Notes: generated by a model from the sequence alone, not told the origin. Positions 8,037 through 15,641 are shown, counted from the stretch's first letter. The stretch is DNA of 20,048 bases from Acetobacteraceae bacterium (GCA_025356735.1 JANXRT010000196.1:1-20048); one strand, 5' to 3'. A program made the numbers and translations.

Positions 8037-8803
8037 ACAGCGCCAGCGAGAAACTTCGGGCCAGCGTCACCGAACTGGGAGACTGGTTTCATAACATCGA
8101 CCTGAACGGGGTCTGGACGGCGCCGAGCCATGCGCTTGGCGACTATCCCACCAAGGCATGGCGGTATTTCGCCCGTATCGTCCCGTCGGACCTCACCGGC
8201 CGCAGCGTGCTCGATATCGGCTGCAATGCCGGCTTCTACTCGCTGGAAATGAAACGCCGTGGTGCTGCCCGTGTGCTCGGCATCGATTGGGACGAGCGCT
8301 ATCTGGCACAGGCAAGGTTCGCCGCCAACACGCTTGGCCTTGAAATCGAATACCGAAAGCTTTCCGTCTACGATTTGGCATCCCTCGGAGAGCGTTTCGA
8401 TCTTGTATTGTTCATGGGTGTGCTCTACCACCTCCGCCATCCGCTGCTGGCACTCGATCTCATCCACGAGCATGCTGTGGCCGACCAAATGATTTTCCAG
8501 ACGTTGGAGCGTGGCTCCGCCGATATCGGCGCGGTGGCGCCGGACTACGACTTCGAGGCCGATAGTCAGTTCCACCAGCCGGATTATCCAAAGCTGCACT
8601 TCGTTGAGCATTCCTACGCTGGCGATCCGACCAACTGGTGGATACCCAACCGCGCCTGCACGGAAGCGATGCTGCGCAACGCAGGGTTCAACCTGCTCAA
8701 TAATCCGGTGCCCGGTGTCTATCTCTGCCGTCGCAGCATGCCGCCATTTGGCAGCGGAGCGGTCTATCCAGCCTTCGGAACCCGATCAAGAACCGCGCCA
8801 TGA
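8033..8803 (+). CDS. Class I SAM-dependent methyltransferase (CmoB-like, cassette type)
   Basis: This 256-residue Rossmann methyltransferase has SAM-binding motif I LDIGCNAGFYS (60-70), an acidic residue after strand 2 (GIDWDERYL, near D85), and LFMGVLYHLRHPLLAL as the motif IV/post region. The CNAGFYS and VLYHLRHPL wording resembles the tRNA (mo5U34) methyltransferase/CmoB group. I recall a TIGRFAM family named Rta_06860 for this kind of cassette protein (unverified). The context points to methylation of a sugar, cyclitol or lipid head rather than tRNA. The ATG at 8033 overlaps the phosphatase stop (ATGA, 8033-8036), which fixes the start although the frame is open upstream to 7964. Its stop overlaps the next gene by 4 nt. 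Confidence 0.88.
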   Translation: MNSASEKLRASVTELGDWFHNIDLNGVWTAPSHALGDYPTKAWRYFARIVPSDLTGRSVLDIGCNAGFYSLEMKRRGAARVLGIDWDERYLAQARFAANTLGLEIEYRKLSVYDLASLGERFDLVLFMGVLYHLRHPLLALDLIHEHAVADQMIFQTLERGSADIGAVAPDYDFEADSQFHQPDYPKLHFVEHSYAGDPTNWWIPNRACTEAMLRNAGFNLLNNPVPGVYLCRRSMPPFGSGAVYPAFGTRSRTAP

Positions 8804-9684
8804 TCGAGGCGGCGATGATCTGGAACGAACCGAACAACAAATCCCACTGGGATCCGGACCTTGATCCCGACTGGACATTGTTCTCCCATACCGCACATCT
8901 CGCGGCACAAGCCATTCGTGCGGAAAGCTCCCGCCTACCGCGTGTGCTTGGCGGCATCTCGCCGATCGATCCCGATTTCATCCGCAAGATGGGTGAACGC
9001 GGCCTGCTTGCCGAACTGGAGGCCGTAGCCGTTCACGGGTTCCCACTCGACTGGAATTTGTGGCAGATCGATGAATGGCCGGCCAAGATCAGCGAGATAC
9101 AGGCCGTGACCGACCTGCCGATCTGGGTGTCCGAAGTCGGCGTATCGACCTTTGGTGCCGACGAGGTGCAGGCCTGGGGCGTGCAGCGCACCGCAGAACT
9201 ACTGGCGGGCCGGGCACCGCGAATTCACTGGTACAGCCTCTATGACCTGCCGCAGCGCTGGGGTGCCACGACCCGGCACCGTGAAGCCGAGGGTTCCTCC
9301 TACTACCGGCATTTCCACATGGGGCTTTTACGCGAAGACGGCGATGCCAAACCCGCACTCGAAATCTTCGCCCGCCACACGCCCGCACTCGGCCTCTGCC
9401 AGTGGTTCCACTATCACGATCATCGTCTCGACGACGCCGTGCTGTGGATGAAGCGTCTTGGCGTGAGGCATCTGCGCACCGGCTTGTCCTGGGCCGACAG
9501 CTTCCGGCCGGATGCACTCGAATGGTTCGACCGGCAAATGACCGCGCTGCAGGATTTCGACGTGACGGTCACCTTCTGCTTCACCCCGGAACATCGCGGC
9601 CTGGCGCCGCACCACACCAGCCCGCCGCAGGTGGCACAGGAGTTCGCTGAGTTTTGCGCTGCAATGACTCGGCGTTACGCGTAA
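8800..9684 (+). CDS. Clan GH-A glycosidase-like protein, apparently circularly permuted
   Basis: This 294-residue protein has both catalytic signatures of clan GH-A TIM-barrel glycosidases. The acid/base Glu is E10 in IWNEPNN, and the nucleophile is E112 in PIWVSEVGVS, with HWYSLYDLPQRWG (143-155) as the strand-8 region. The acid/base normally follows strand 4, near residue 150 or later, but here it is at residue 10. The segment normally preceding it lies at the C-terminus: WMKRLGVRHLRTGLSW (216-231, strand 1), FDVTVTFCFTPEHRG (253-267, strand 2/3) and FAEFCAAMTRRYA (282-294, the helix that usually leads into NEP). No signal peptide or membrane segment is seen. The ATG at 8800 overlaps the methyltransferase stop (ATGA) and is the last gene of the operon. 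It could be a hydrolase, a transglycosidase or a sugar-binding relative. Confidence 0.82.
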   Translation: MIEAAMIWNEPNNKSHWDPDLDPDWTLFSHTAHLAAQAIRAESSRLPRVLGGISPIDPDFIRKMGERGLLAELEAVAVHGFPLDWNLWQIDEWPAKISEIQAVTDLPIWVSEVGVSTFGADEVQAWGVQRTAELLAGRAPRIHWYSLYDLPQRWGATTRHREAEGSSYYRHFHMGLLREDGDAKPALEIFARHTPALGLCQWFHYHDHRLDDAVLWMKRLGVRHLRTGLSWADSFRPDALEWFDRQMTALQDFDVTVTFCFTPEHRGLAPHHTSPPQVAQEFAEFCAAMTRRYA

Positions 9685-9692
9685 TTCAGGGT

Positions 9693-9740
9693 ACGCATGT
9701 GGCTCTGCCCCACGCCCCGCCAGGATAGCGTCCTGGACCG
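9693..9740. terminator. Element fragment with hairpin after the inositol operon
   Basis: Bases from 9695 (GCATGTGGCTCTGCCCCACG) resemble one arm of the palindromic element at 15642-15748 (GCATGGGCTCTGCCCC). They run into a perfect hairpin, CCAGGA (9720-9725), loop TAGCG, TCCTGG (9731-9736). It lies just after the glycosidase-like stop at 9684 and may terminate the rightward operon, although no T tract follows. It also marks the right border of the sugar cassette. Confidence 0.5.
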
Positions 9741-9819
9741 CAACCGTTCAAGCCGTGCGTCAGACATGTTCCTTTAACACCATCGTGTTCTTCTGCACCT
9801 CTATTTGGAGGGAAGAGCG

Positions 9820-10080
9820 ATGTTCAACACTCGGCTGATCAACCGCAATGTCGTTACCGCAACGGGGCGGACCAGCATGCGGCTGGAGCCGGAACTATGG
9901 AATGCGTTGCTGGAAATCGCCACGCGGGAGCGTAGCCACGTCAGCAACCTGATCCTGAGCATCGAATCGAAAATGACTTCGGGCGGCCGCACCAGTGCAG
10001 TGCGGGTCTTCATCGTGCAGTATCTGCGCCGAGCGTTGCAGGAGGCCGAGGTTAAACCCAACGGAAACACCCCGCCTTAA
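9820..10080 (+). CDS. Ribbon-helix-helix domain protein
   Basis: This 86-residue protein has a ribbon-helix-helix pattern: strand TSMRLEPELWNALLEIATRE (18-37), then SHVSNLILSIESK as the second helix region, and SAVRVFIVQYLRRAL (59-73) near the C-terminus. The MRLEPELWNAL...S.L...I spacing matches the RHH_4-type small proteins common in alphaproteobacteria, which may bind DNA as dimers. A strong GGAGGGA (9807-9813) lies 6 nt before the ATG at 9820, which fixes the start; the frame is open a few codons further to a TTG at 9805. It stands alone, converging on aroKB. The target is unknown. The assignment is from pattern recognition. Confidence 0.82.
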   Translation: MFNTRLINRNVVTATGRTSMRLEPELWNALLEIATRERSHVSNLILSIESKMTSGGRTSAVRVFIVQYLRRALQEAEVKPNGNTPP

Positions 10081-10175
10081 ATCAATGTAACATGTGAAAC
10101 GTTTTCTACACCGCCCCTCATCCACACTGAGACAAATCGCAGATACAGTCATGCTTGTTGCAATCGCCTCATCTG

Positions 10176-10197
10176 CCTGAAGCGATCATGCTTCAGG
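10176..10197. terminator. Hairpin terminator between convergent RHH gene and aroKB
   Basis: CCTGAAGC (10176-10183) and GCTTCAGG (10190-10197) form a perfect 8-bp stem with a 6-nt loop. The right arm covers the aroKB stop codon (TGA on the minus strand, bases 10193-10195). It lies between the convergent ends of the RHH gene (10080) and aroKB, so it can act in both directions. No clear T tract is seen on either side. Confidence 0.55.
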
Positions 10198-11872
10198 GGT
10201 CGGTGCCCTCGACTCGCAGCAATTCAATCAGCACCGGCATTTCGACCTCCGACGACGTGAAGGCTTCGCCGATGCCGCGTACAAGAACAAACCGCAGATT
10301 GCCGTTCTGAACCTTCTTGTCGCGCTGCATGTGCGCGATCAGGGCTGACGCGGAAAAACGCCGGTTCAGATGTCGAAGCTCCGCCGGTAGGCCCACCGCT
10401 GCCAGATGCGCCACCACCCGGTCCGCATCGCCCGACGCGCAATGGCCTAACCGCGCGGATAGCCGGAAAGCCAGGCCAAGACCGACCGCGACGGCCTCGC
10501 CATGCAGAAGCGCCCCGCCATAGCCATACTCGGCCTCCAGCGCATGACCAAACGTGTGGCCGAGGTTGAGCAGGGCACGGCCATCATTGCCCCTTTCCTC
10601 CCGCTCATCATCGCCGACCACGCCGGCCTTGAAGGCGCAGGCCCGCCGAATGGCCTCGCTTTGGGCCACGCTGTCGCCGTCGATCACCGCCGCTCCATTG
10701 ACCTCGCACCAATCGAAGAACTCTGGGTCGCCGATCAGCCCCGCCTTGACGATCTCCGCGTAGCCGGCCGCCAGCTCCCGCCGCGGCAGCGTCGCCAATG
10801 CCGAAACGTCCGCCAGCACGAGGCGCGGCTGATGAAACGCGCCAACCAGGTTCTTGCCGTGGCGCGTGTTGATCCCGGTCTTGCCGCCGACGGAGCTGTC
10901 CACCTGTGCCAGCAGCGTGGTCGGGATCTGCACGAACGGCAGGCCGCGTAGCACGGTGGCCGCGACGAATCCGGCCAGGTCGCCGACCACGCCGCCGCCG
11001 AGCGCGACGATCGCGGTAGCGCGCTCCACCCCCGCCCGCAGCACCGCATCGACCACCCGGCCATACTGATCCAGGCTCTTGCTGGCCTCACCCGCAGGCA
11101 CAATCACCGGCTCGGCCGCGAACCCCGTTACGGCCAGACCGCCAAGCAGCGCATCCAGATGCAACGTGGCGACCGTCTGGTCGGTGATCACGATCACCCG
11201 GCGCTGTGGTAGCGTCGTCGCCAGCAACGCTCCGGCCCGGGCGATCAGCCCGGGTCCGATCAGCAGGTCATAACCCGAGGCGCCGAGCGGCACCGAAAGC
11301 CGATGCGGTGGAACATGGTTCATCAAAGCCTCGACAACCTTGCCCAGCGTGTAGTCTGGGCTTTCATCGCCGCAATCCACCACCAGATCGGCTTCGGCAT
11401 AGACCTTGTGCCGCGTCCGCATCAGGTCAGCCAGGATGTCCGCCGCCTGGCCATTGGCGAGCAACGGCCGGTTGTCGCGCATCGCGACCCGCCTTACCAG
11501 CACCGCCAGACTGCACCGTAGCCAGACCGAGGTCGCATGGCGCCGGATATGGTCGCGTGTTCCAGGGTCCATGAACGCGCCGCCGCCGGTAGCCAGGACG
11601 ATCGGTTCCTGTGCCAGCAGGCGTTGGATCACCCGGCGCTCGCCGTCGCGGAATGCCGCCTCGCCATAGCGCGCGAAGATGTCGGGGATGGTGCACCCGG
11701 CGGCCCGCTCGATCTCGGCATCGGCATCGAAGAACGGCAGCCCAAGCCGCGCCGCCAACCTGCGGCCGATCGAGGTTTTCCCGGCACCCATCAACCCCAC
11801 CAGCGCGATGCTGCACCCGACAGGATGCTCCTGTGGAAAAACGGTCTCGTGCGGCGCGGTGTTGCTTGTCAT
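10193..11872 (-). CDS. aroKB: Bifunctional shikimate kinase / 3-dehydroquinate synthase (AroK-AroB fusion)
   Basis: This is a single chain of 559 residues from ATG 11872. The N-terminal part (about 18-185) is shikimate kinase, with Walker A GLMGAGKT near 26-33, DADAEIE for shikimate/Mg binding, VLATGGGAF, and the lid segment RDNRPLL. The C-terminal part (about 195-559) is 3-dehydroquinate synthase, with PAGEASKS, VALGGGVVGDLAGF for NAD binding, PTTLLAQVDSSVGGKTGIN, and the metal-binding region LLNLGHTFGHALE plus LLHGEAV. The two halves catalyse steps 5 and 2 of the shikimate pathway in the cytoplasm. No internal stop or frameshift is seen. A GTG at 11890 would add six residues; I prefer the ATG because a -10-like box at 11896-11901 would put transcription start near that GTG. 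The fusion is known in Acetobacteraceae-like lineages. Confidence 0.95.
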   Translation of the reverse strand: MTSNTAPHETVFPQEHPVGCSIALVGLMGAGKTSIGRRLAARLGLPFFDADAEIERAAGCTIPDIFARYGEAAFRDGERRVIQRLLAQEPIVLATGGGAFMDPGTRDHIRRHATSVWLRCSLAVLVRRVAMRDNRPLLANGQAADILADLMRTRHKVYAEADLVVDCGDESPDYTLGKVVEALMNHVPPHRLSVPLGASGYDLLIGPGLIARAGALLATTLPQRRVIVITDQTVATLHLDALLGGLAVTGFAAEPVIVPAGEASKSLDQYGRVVDAVLRAGVERATAIVALGGGVVGDLAGFVAATVLRGLPFVQIPTTLLAQVDSSVGGKTGINTRHGKNLVGAFHQPRLVLADVSALATLPRRELAAGYAEIVKAGLIGDPEFFDWCEVNGAAVIDGDSVAQSEAIRRACAFKAGVVGDDEREERGNDGRALLNLGHTFGHALEAEYGYGGALLHGEAVAVGLGLAFRLSARLGHCASGDADRVVAHLAAVGLPAELRHLNRRFSASALIAHMQRDKKVQNGNLRFVLVRGIGEAFTSSEVEMPVLIELLRVEGTDP

Positions 11873-11895
11873 GGTCGGCAAGGGTAGCACGCCGT

Positions 11896-11901
11896 ATCAT
11901 A
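11896..11901 (-). promoter_or_regulatory. Candidate -10 box for aroKB
   Basis: On the minus strand these bases read TATGAT, in the context GGCTATGATACGG, close to a sigma-70 -10 element. Transcription starting 6-8 nt downstream would begin near 11890, leaving a leader of about 18 nt before ATG 11872. The -35 region is not convincing, so this rests mostly on the -10 match and position. Confidence 0.4.
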
Positions 11902-11957
11902 GCCAAGCCAAGCGGTTGCGCTCGGTGCCGGCGTAGTCACCCAAAACACGAGCGATC

Positions 11958-12101
11958 ATGAGCCGCATCTTTATCATCGTCTTTGTCGCCGGCCTTCTGC
12001 TGCTTGCCGGTGGCGCGCTGCTGCTCGGCGAGTTTCCGCCCAGCCCCAAGGTTCAGGCCGTCGAGAAAACCCTGCCGAACGACAGGTTCAAGGGCAACTA
12101 G
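11958..12101 (+). CDS. Small single-span membrane protein (47 aa) upstream of xerD
   Basis: This short frame starts at ATG 11958 and ends in TAG at 12101. The product is MSRIFIIVFVAGLLLLAGGA followed by LLLGEFPPSP and ending KTLPNDRFKGN. Residues 4-23 form one hydrophobic transmembrane or uncleaved signal segment, followed by a Pro-rich turn and a short charged tail ending LPNDRF. I recall short proteins with a similar tail beside xerD in Rhodospirillales, which supports it being real; this is unverified. It ends 6 nt before the xerD ATG and is probably co-transcribed with it. The tail would face the periplasm if it inserts N-in, which the single Arg before the span only weakly supports. Function unknown. 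Confidence 0.72.
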   Translation: MSRIFIIVFVAGLLLLAGGALLLGEFPPSPKVQAVEKTLPNDRFKGN

Positions 12102-12107
12102 GCGGCG

Positions 12108-13022
12108 ATGGATCGTCATGTCGAGGCGTTCCTTGAGATGATGGCCGCCGAGCGCGGCGCATCGCGCAACACGATCGCGGCCTATCTGTCCGATCTCGCC
12201 CACTTCTCCGAGTTTGCCACACATCAGGGCAAATCCGCCGCTGGCGCTGACGCCGCCACGGCACAGGCCTACATGGCCGGCCTGGCCGCAGCCGGCCTTG
12301 CCCCCCGCACGGCCGCCCGCCGCTTGTCCAGCCTTCGCCAGTTCCATCTGTTCCTGCTACGTGAGGAGGTGCGGGCCGACGATCCGACCACGCTGCTGGA
12401 TGCGCCAAGACTGTCGCGGCCGTTGCCGAAATACCTAGCCGAGGCGGAGGTCGATGCGCTGCTCGCGGCTGCGGCGGCGTGGCCGGGTCGGCAGGGAAAG
12501 ATGCTCCACGCGGCGCTCGAGATCTTATATGCCACCGGTCTCAGAGTAACGGAGCTGCTGTCGCTGCCGCGTCATGCGCTCGCATCGGACGCCGAAATCC
12601 TGTTGGTTCGCGGCAAGGGCGGCAAGGAGCGCATCGTTCCCCTGTCCAGCCAGGCGAGGCAGGCCGCGGCCAGCCTCATCGCCGAGGCACCTGGCGCTCC
12701 ATCCAAGCTGCCATGCCCGCATCTTTTCCCGGGCCGCTCTCCGCGCCATCCAATCACCCGTCAAGCGTTCGCCGTGCTGCTGAAGCAGGTCGCGACCATG
12801 GCCGGCCTGGCGCCCGGACGGGTCTCGCCCCACGTGCTGCGCCACTCTTTCGCCTCTCACATGTTAGCCAGGGGTGCAGACCTGCGAACCTTGCAACTGC
12901 TCCTCGGCCACGCCGACATCGCAACCACTCAGATCTACACCCATGTCCTGGCGGAACGCTTGCAGGCGCTGGTGCGGATGCACCACCCGTTGGCGCAGCG
13001 AGACGGAGCCACCAAGCCTTAG
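12108..13022 (+). CDS. xerD: Site-specific tyrosine recombinase XerD
   Basis: This 304-residue tyrosine recombinase acts with XerC at the dif site to resolve chromosome dimers. The N-terminal SAM-like DNA-binding domain covers about 1-95 (LEMMAAERGASRNTIAAYLS). The C-terminal catalytic domain contains all active residues: R146 (ATGLRVTEL), K170 (RGKGGKER), H242 and R245 (PHVLRHSFASHML), H268 (LLGHADIATTQ) and the nucleophile Y277 (QIYTH). Length matches host XerD rather than an integrative-element integrase, which tends to be longer with an added arm-binding domain. Its position between a small conserved membrane protein and accA also argues for the housekeeping enzyme. No attachment site or mobile cargo is seen beside it. 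XerC is the main alternative label. Confidence 0.92.
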   Translation: MDRHVEAFLEMMAAERGASRNTIAAYLSDLAHFSEFATHQGKSAAGADAATAQAYMAGLAAAGLAPRTAARRLSSLRQFHLFLLREEVRADDPTTLLDAPRLSRPLPKYLAEAEVDALLAAAAAWPGRQGKMLHAALEILYATGLRVTELLSLPRHALASDAEILLVRGKGGKERIVPLSSQARQAAASLIAEAPGAPSKLPCPHLFPGRSPRHPITRQAFAVLLKQVATMAGLAPGRVSPHVLRHSFASHMLARGADLRTLQLLLGHADIATTQIYTHVLAERLQALVRMHHPLAQRDGATKP

Positions 13023-13083
13023 CTTATGGGCGAAGCGCGATCTTGCCGCCTTTCAATCCCGCCGATTCGTGCTAGGTCGCGCC

Positions 13084-14076
13084 ATGCGTCATTTCCTGGA
13101 TTTCGAAAAGCCGCTTGCCGAGCTGGAGGGCAAGATCGAGGAACTCCGGCGAATGTCGGAACCTGAAGGCATTAACATCGCCGATGAGGTGGCGAAGCTC
13201 ACCGAAAAGGCCGACCGCCAGCTACGCGCGACTTACACGAAGCTGACGCCATGGCAAAAAACGCAGGTTGCCCGCCATCCCGACCGTCCAAAGGTGCTGG
13301 ACTACATCGCCGGGTTGATAACCAACTTCACTCCGCTGGCCGGCGACCGCGCCTTCGCCGACGATGCAGCGGTGATCGGCGGCATGGGCCGGTTTCAGGG
13401 TCGGCCGGTGATCGTCATCGGCACCGAGAAAGGCAACGACACCGATACCAGGCTGGCCCGCAACTTCGGCATGGCGCGGCCGGAAGGCTATCGCAAGGCC
13501 CGGCGGCTGATGGAACTCGCAGGCCGGTTCGGCCTGCCGATTCTCACCTTCATCGATACCTCCGGCGCTTTCCCCGGCATCGACGCCGAAGCCCGTGGCC
13601 AGGCCGAAGCCATTGCCCGGTCGATCGAGGCCTGCCTTGAGGCGCCGGTCCCCCTGATCGCCACGATCATCGGGGAAGGCGGCTCCGGCGGCGCCATCGC
13701 CTTGGCCACCGGCGACCAGGTGCTGATGCTGGAGCATGCCATCTATTCCGTGATTTCACCCGAGGGTTGCGCGTCGATCCTGTGGCGGGACGCAGCCGAG
13801 CCTGCCGATGGCACGTCCGCCGGCCTGCCCACCGCCGCCGCGACTGCGGCCGAGGCGCTGCGCCTGACCGCGCAGGACCTGCTTCGACTGCACTTGATCG
13901 ACGTTCTGATCCCCGAGCCGGTCGGTGGCGCTCATCGCGACCATGCCGCCACCTTAACCGCCGTCAGCGAGGCGGTCGCGGCGGCCTTGGCCAGCCTGGA
14001 TGGCGTCCAGGGTCCTGCCATAAGGGCCAGACGGCGAGAAAAATACCTCGATATGGGCCGTGACGTGCTTTCGTAA
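13084..14076 (+). CDS. accA: Acetyl-CoA carboxylase carboxyltransferase subunit alpha
   Basis: This 330-residue cytoplasmic subunit joins AccD to transfer CO2 from carboxybiotin to acetyl-CoA, forming malonyl-CoA, the first step of fatty-acid synthesis. It starts MRHFLDFEKPLAELEGKIEE, the usual AccA N-terminus, and carries LTPWQKTQVARHPDRP (54-69), the crotonase-fold motifs TSGAFPGI (159-166) and IIGEGGSGGA (195-204), and ISPEGCASILWRD. Length is close to the family norm. The frame is open upstream to 12874 but that part overlaps xerD; the ATG at 13084 has AGGT about 6 nt before it and matches the family start. It is 61 bp downstream of xerD on the same strand. Confidence 0.97.
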   Translation: MRHFLDFEKPLAELEGKIEELRRMSEPEGINIADEVAKLTEKADRQLRATYTKLTPWQKTQVARHPDRPKVLDYIAGLITNFTPLAGDRAFADDAAVIGGMGRFQGRPVIVIGTEKGNDTDTRLARNFGMARPEGYRKARRLMELAGRFGLPILTFIDTSGAFPGIDAEARGQAEAIARSIEACLEAPVPLIATIIGEGGSGGAIALATGDQVLMLEHAIYSVISPEGCASILWRDAAEPADGTSAGLPTAAATAAEALRLTAQDLLRLHLIDVLIPEPVGGAHRDHAATLTAVSEAVAAALASLDGVQGPAIRARRREKYLDMGRDVLS

Positions 14077-14123
14077 GCCTTCTCTCTGGTCGGCCTCGCC
14101 GCAATGCCGCTATCCTGATCGTC

Positions 14124-15638
14124 ATGGATGATTCCGGCCCCCTTCTTGCGGACGCACGAACACCCTCGCCTCCGCTCGAGATATCGACCAGCAAGCTGTT
14201 CTTCGCGGTCTTCCCCTCGATCATGCTGCCGATGTTCCTGGCCGCCCTCGATCAGACCATTGTGGCGACCGCGTTGCCGGCCATCGCCGGCGCGCTGGGT
14301 GACGTCGAACGCGTATCCTGGATCGTCGTTGCCTTTCTACTCGCCCAGACCGTCGCAGCACCGATCTACGGTCGGCTTGGCGACGCGCTCGGCCGCAAGC
14401 GCATGCTGTATGTGGCACTCGGCGTGCTGATGGTCGCCTCCACGCTCTGCGCCATGGCGCCCAACCTGTTGACGCTGGTTTTCGCCCGCGTTCTGCAAGG
14501 GCTTGGCGGCGGCGGGCTGATGTCGCTTTCGCAGGCGCTGATCGGCGAGGCGGTCCCGCCACGCGAGCGGGGCCGCTACCAGGGCTATCTGGCGACCACC
14601 TTCGTCAGCGCCAGCGCCTTCGGCCCCGTCGTCGGCGGACTTCTGGCCCAGCACCTCGGATGGCAATCGGTATTCCTGATCAACATCCCTCTTGGCCTTC
14701 TCGCCATGCTGCTCGCGATCCGGCTGAAATCGACCTATCGGGGCGGCGGCCGGTTCACCTTCGATGTCTGGGGCACGTTGTTCTTCACCCTGACCGTTGT
14801 TCCCGGCATCATCGCCATGGAACAGGCGACGAAATTCGACCGTCGCGCCTTGCCGCAGATTGTCGTGCTGATAACGGTTGCCGTGGTCTCGCTGTTCATG
14901 CTGATCCGCCAGGAGCGTCGTGCGCCGATGCCGCTTCTCCCTGTGGCGCTGCTCAAGCAGTCGGCAATCTGGCGCACCGACCTCATGGCCCTTTGCCTCG
15001 GCGGCGCAATCGTCTCGATGATCACCTTCCTGCCGATGTTCCTGCAGGTCGCTCGCGGTGTCTCGGTCGGCGACACCGGCCTGCTGATGCTGCCGATGAC
15101 AGCCGGCATCGGCATCGGCTCGATGCTGACCGGCAGGATGATCGCCCGCACCGCCCGCACCGCGGTCTACCCCTCGTTCGGGCTGGCAGCCAGTGCCGTG
15201 CTGATGGTTTTCCTGGCATTCAGCGCTGAGCGGCTGCCGATGACCCTGCTGCCATGGCTTTTCGCCGTCACCGCCATGACTTTCGGCACCGGCATGCCGG
15301 TGGTGCAGATGACGGTGCAGATCATCGCTGGCCCGGGCGCGTTGGGTGCCGCCGCGGCGTCCGTGCAGATATCGCGCTCCGTTGGCGCCGCCTTCGGCAC
15401 GGCGGTGGTCGGCGCCGTGCTGTTCGCCATCCTCTCGCACGCCGACGCCGAAACGGCCGCCATGTTCTCGGAACTTGTTCAGCGCGGGCCGGCCGTTCTC
15501 GCCCAGCTGGATGAAGCCCGTCGCCTGACCGTCCAATCGGAGATCGCCTTCGCCTTCCGCGGCGCCTTTCTCACGATCGCGGCTTTTGCGGGATGTGCCA
15601 CGGTTCTAGCCTGGACCATTCCGATGCGGCGGCTCTGA
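14124..15638 (+). CDS. MFS multidrug exporter, DHA2 (EmrB/QacA-like, 14 TM) family
   Basis: This 504-residue inner-membrane protein has about 14 hydrophobic spans. DHA2 signatures are LDQTIVATALP (42-52, motif D1), GRLGDALGRKR (83-93, motif A), ARVLQGLGGGGL (motif B region) and GPVVGGLLAQHLGWQSVFL (motif C and loop). It should be a proton-coupled exporter of drugs or small hydrophobic compounds; the substrate cannot be told. The first 23 residues are a polar cytoplasmic tail. No MFP (EmrA) partner or regulator gene is adjacent on the same strand, so it may act alone. It lies 47 bp after accA and ends 4 bp before a large palindromic element. The ATG at 14124 is chosen because TM1 follows soon after; no strong ribosome binding site is visible. 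Confidence 0.92.
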   Translation: MDDSGPLLADARTPSPPLEISTSKLFFAVFPSIMLPMFLAALDQTIVATALPAIAGALGDVERVSWIVVAFLLAQTVAAPIYGRLGDALGRKRMLYVALGVLMVASTLCAMAPNLLTLVFARVLQGLGGGGLMSLSQALIGEAVPPRERGRYQGYLATTFVSASAFGPVVGGLLAQHLGWQSVFLINIPLGLLAMLLAIRLKSTYRGGGRFTFDVWGTLFFTLTVVPGIIAMEQATKFDRRALPQIVVLITVAVVSLFMLIRQERRAPMPLLPVALLKQSAIWRTDLMALCLGGAIVSMITFLPMFLQVARGVSVGDTGLLMLPMTAGIGIGSMLTGRMIARTARTAVYPSFGLAASAVLMVFLAFSAERLPMTLLPWLFAVTAMTFGTGMPVVQMTVQIIAGPGALGAAAASVQISRSVGAAFGTAVVGAVLFAILSHADAETAAMFSELVQRGPAVLAQLDEARRLTVQSEIAFAFRGAFLTIAAFAGCATVLAWTIPMRRL

Positions 15639-15641
15639 GGG

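Noticed and set aside
12108..13022. Integrase of a mobile island, given the nearby accessory cassette
   Set aside because: Its length and catalytic domain match host XerD, it sits in a housekeeping context next to accA, and no tRNA, attachment-site repeat or phage gene is adjacent.
14337..15536. Long antisense open frame (399 codons, minus strand) inside the MFS gene
   Set aside because: It mirrors a clearly coding, hydrophobic MFS protein in high-GC DNA, where antisense frames lack stops. Its product is rich in His, Gln, Gly and Asp with no domain pattern.
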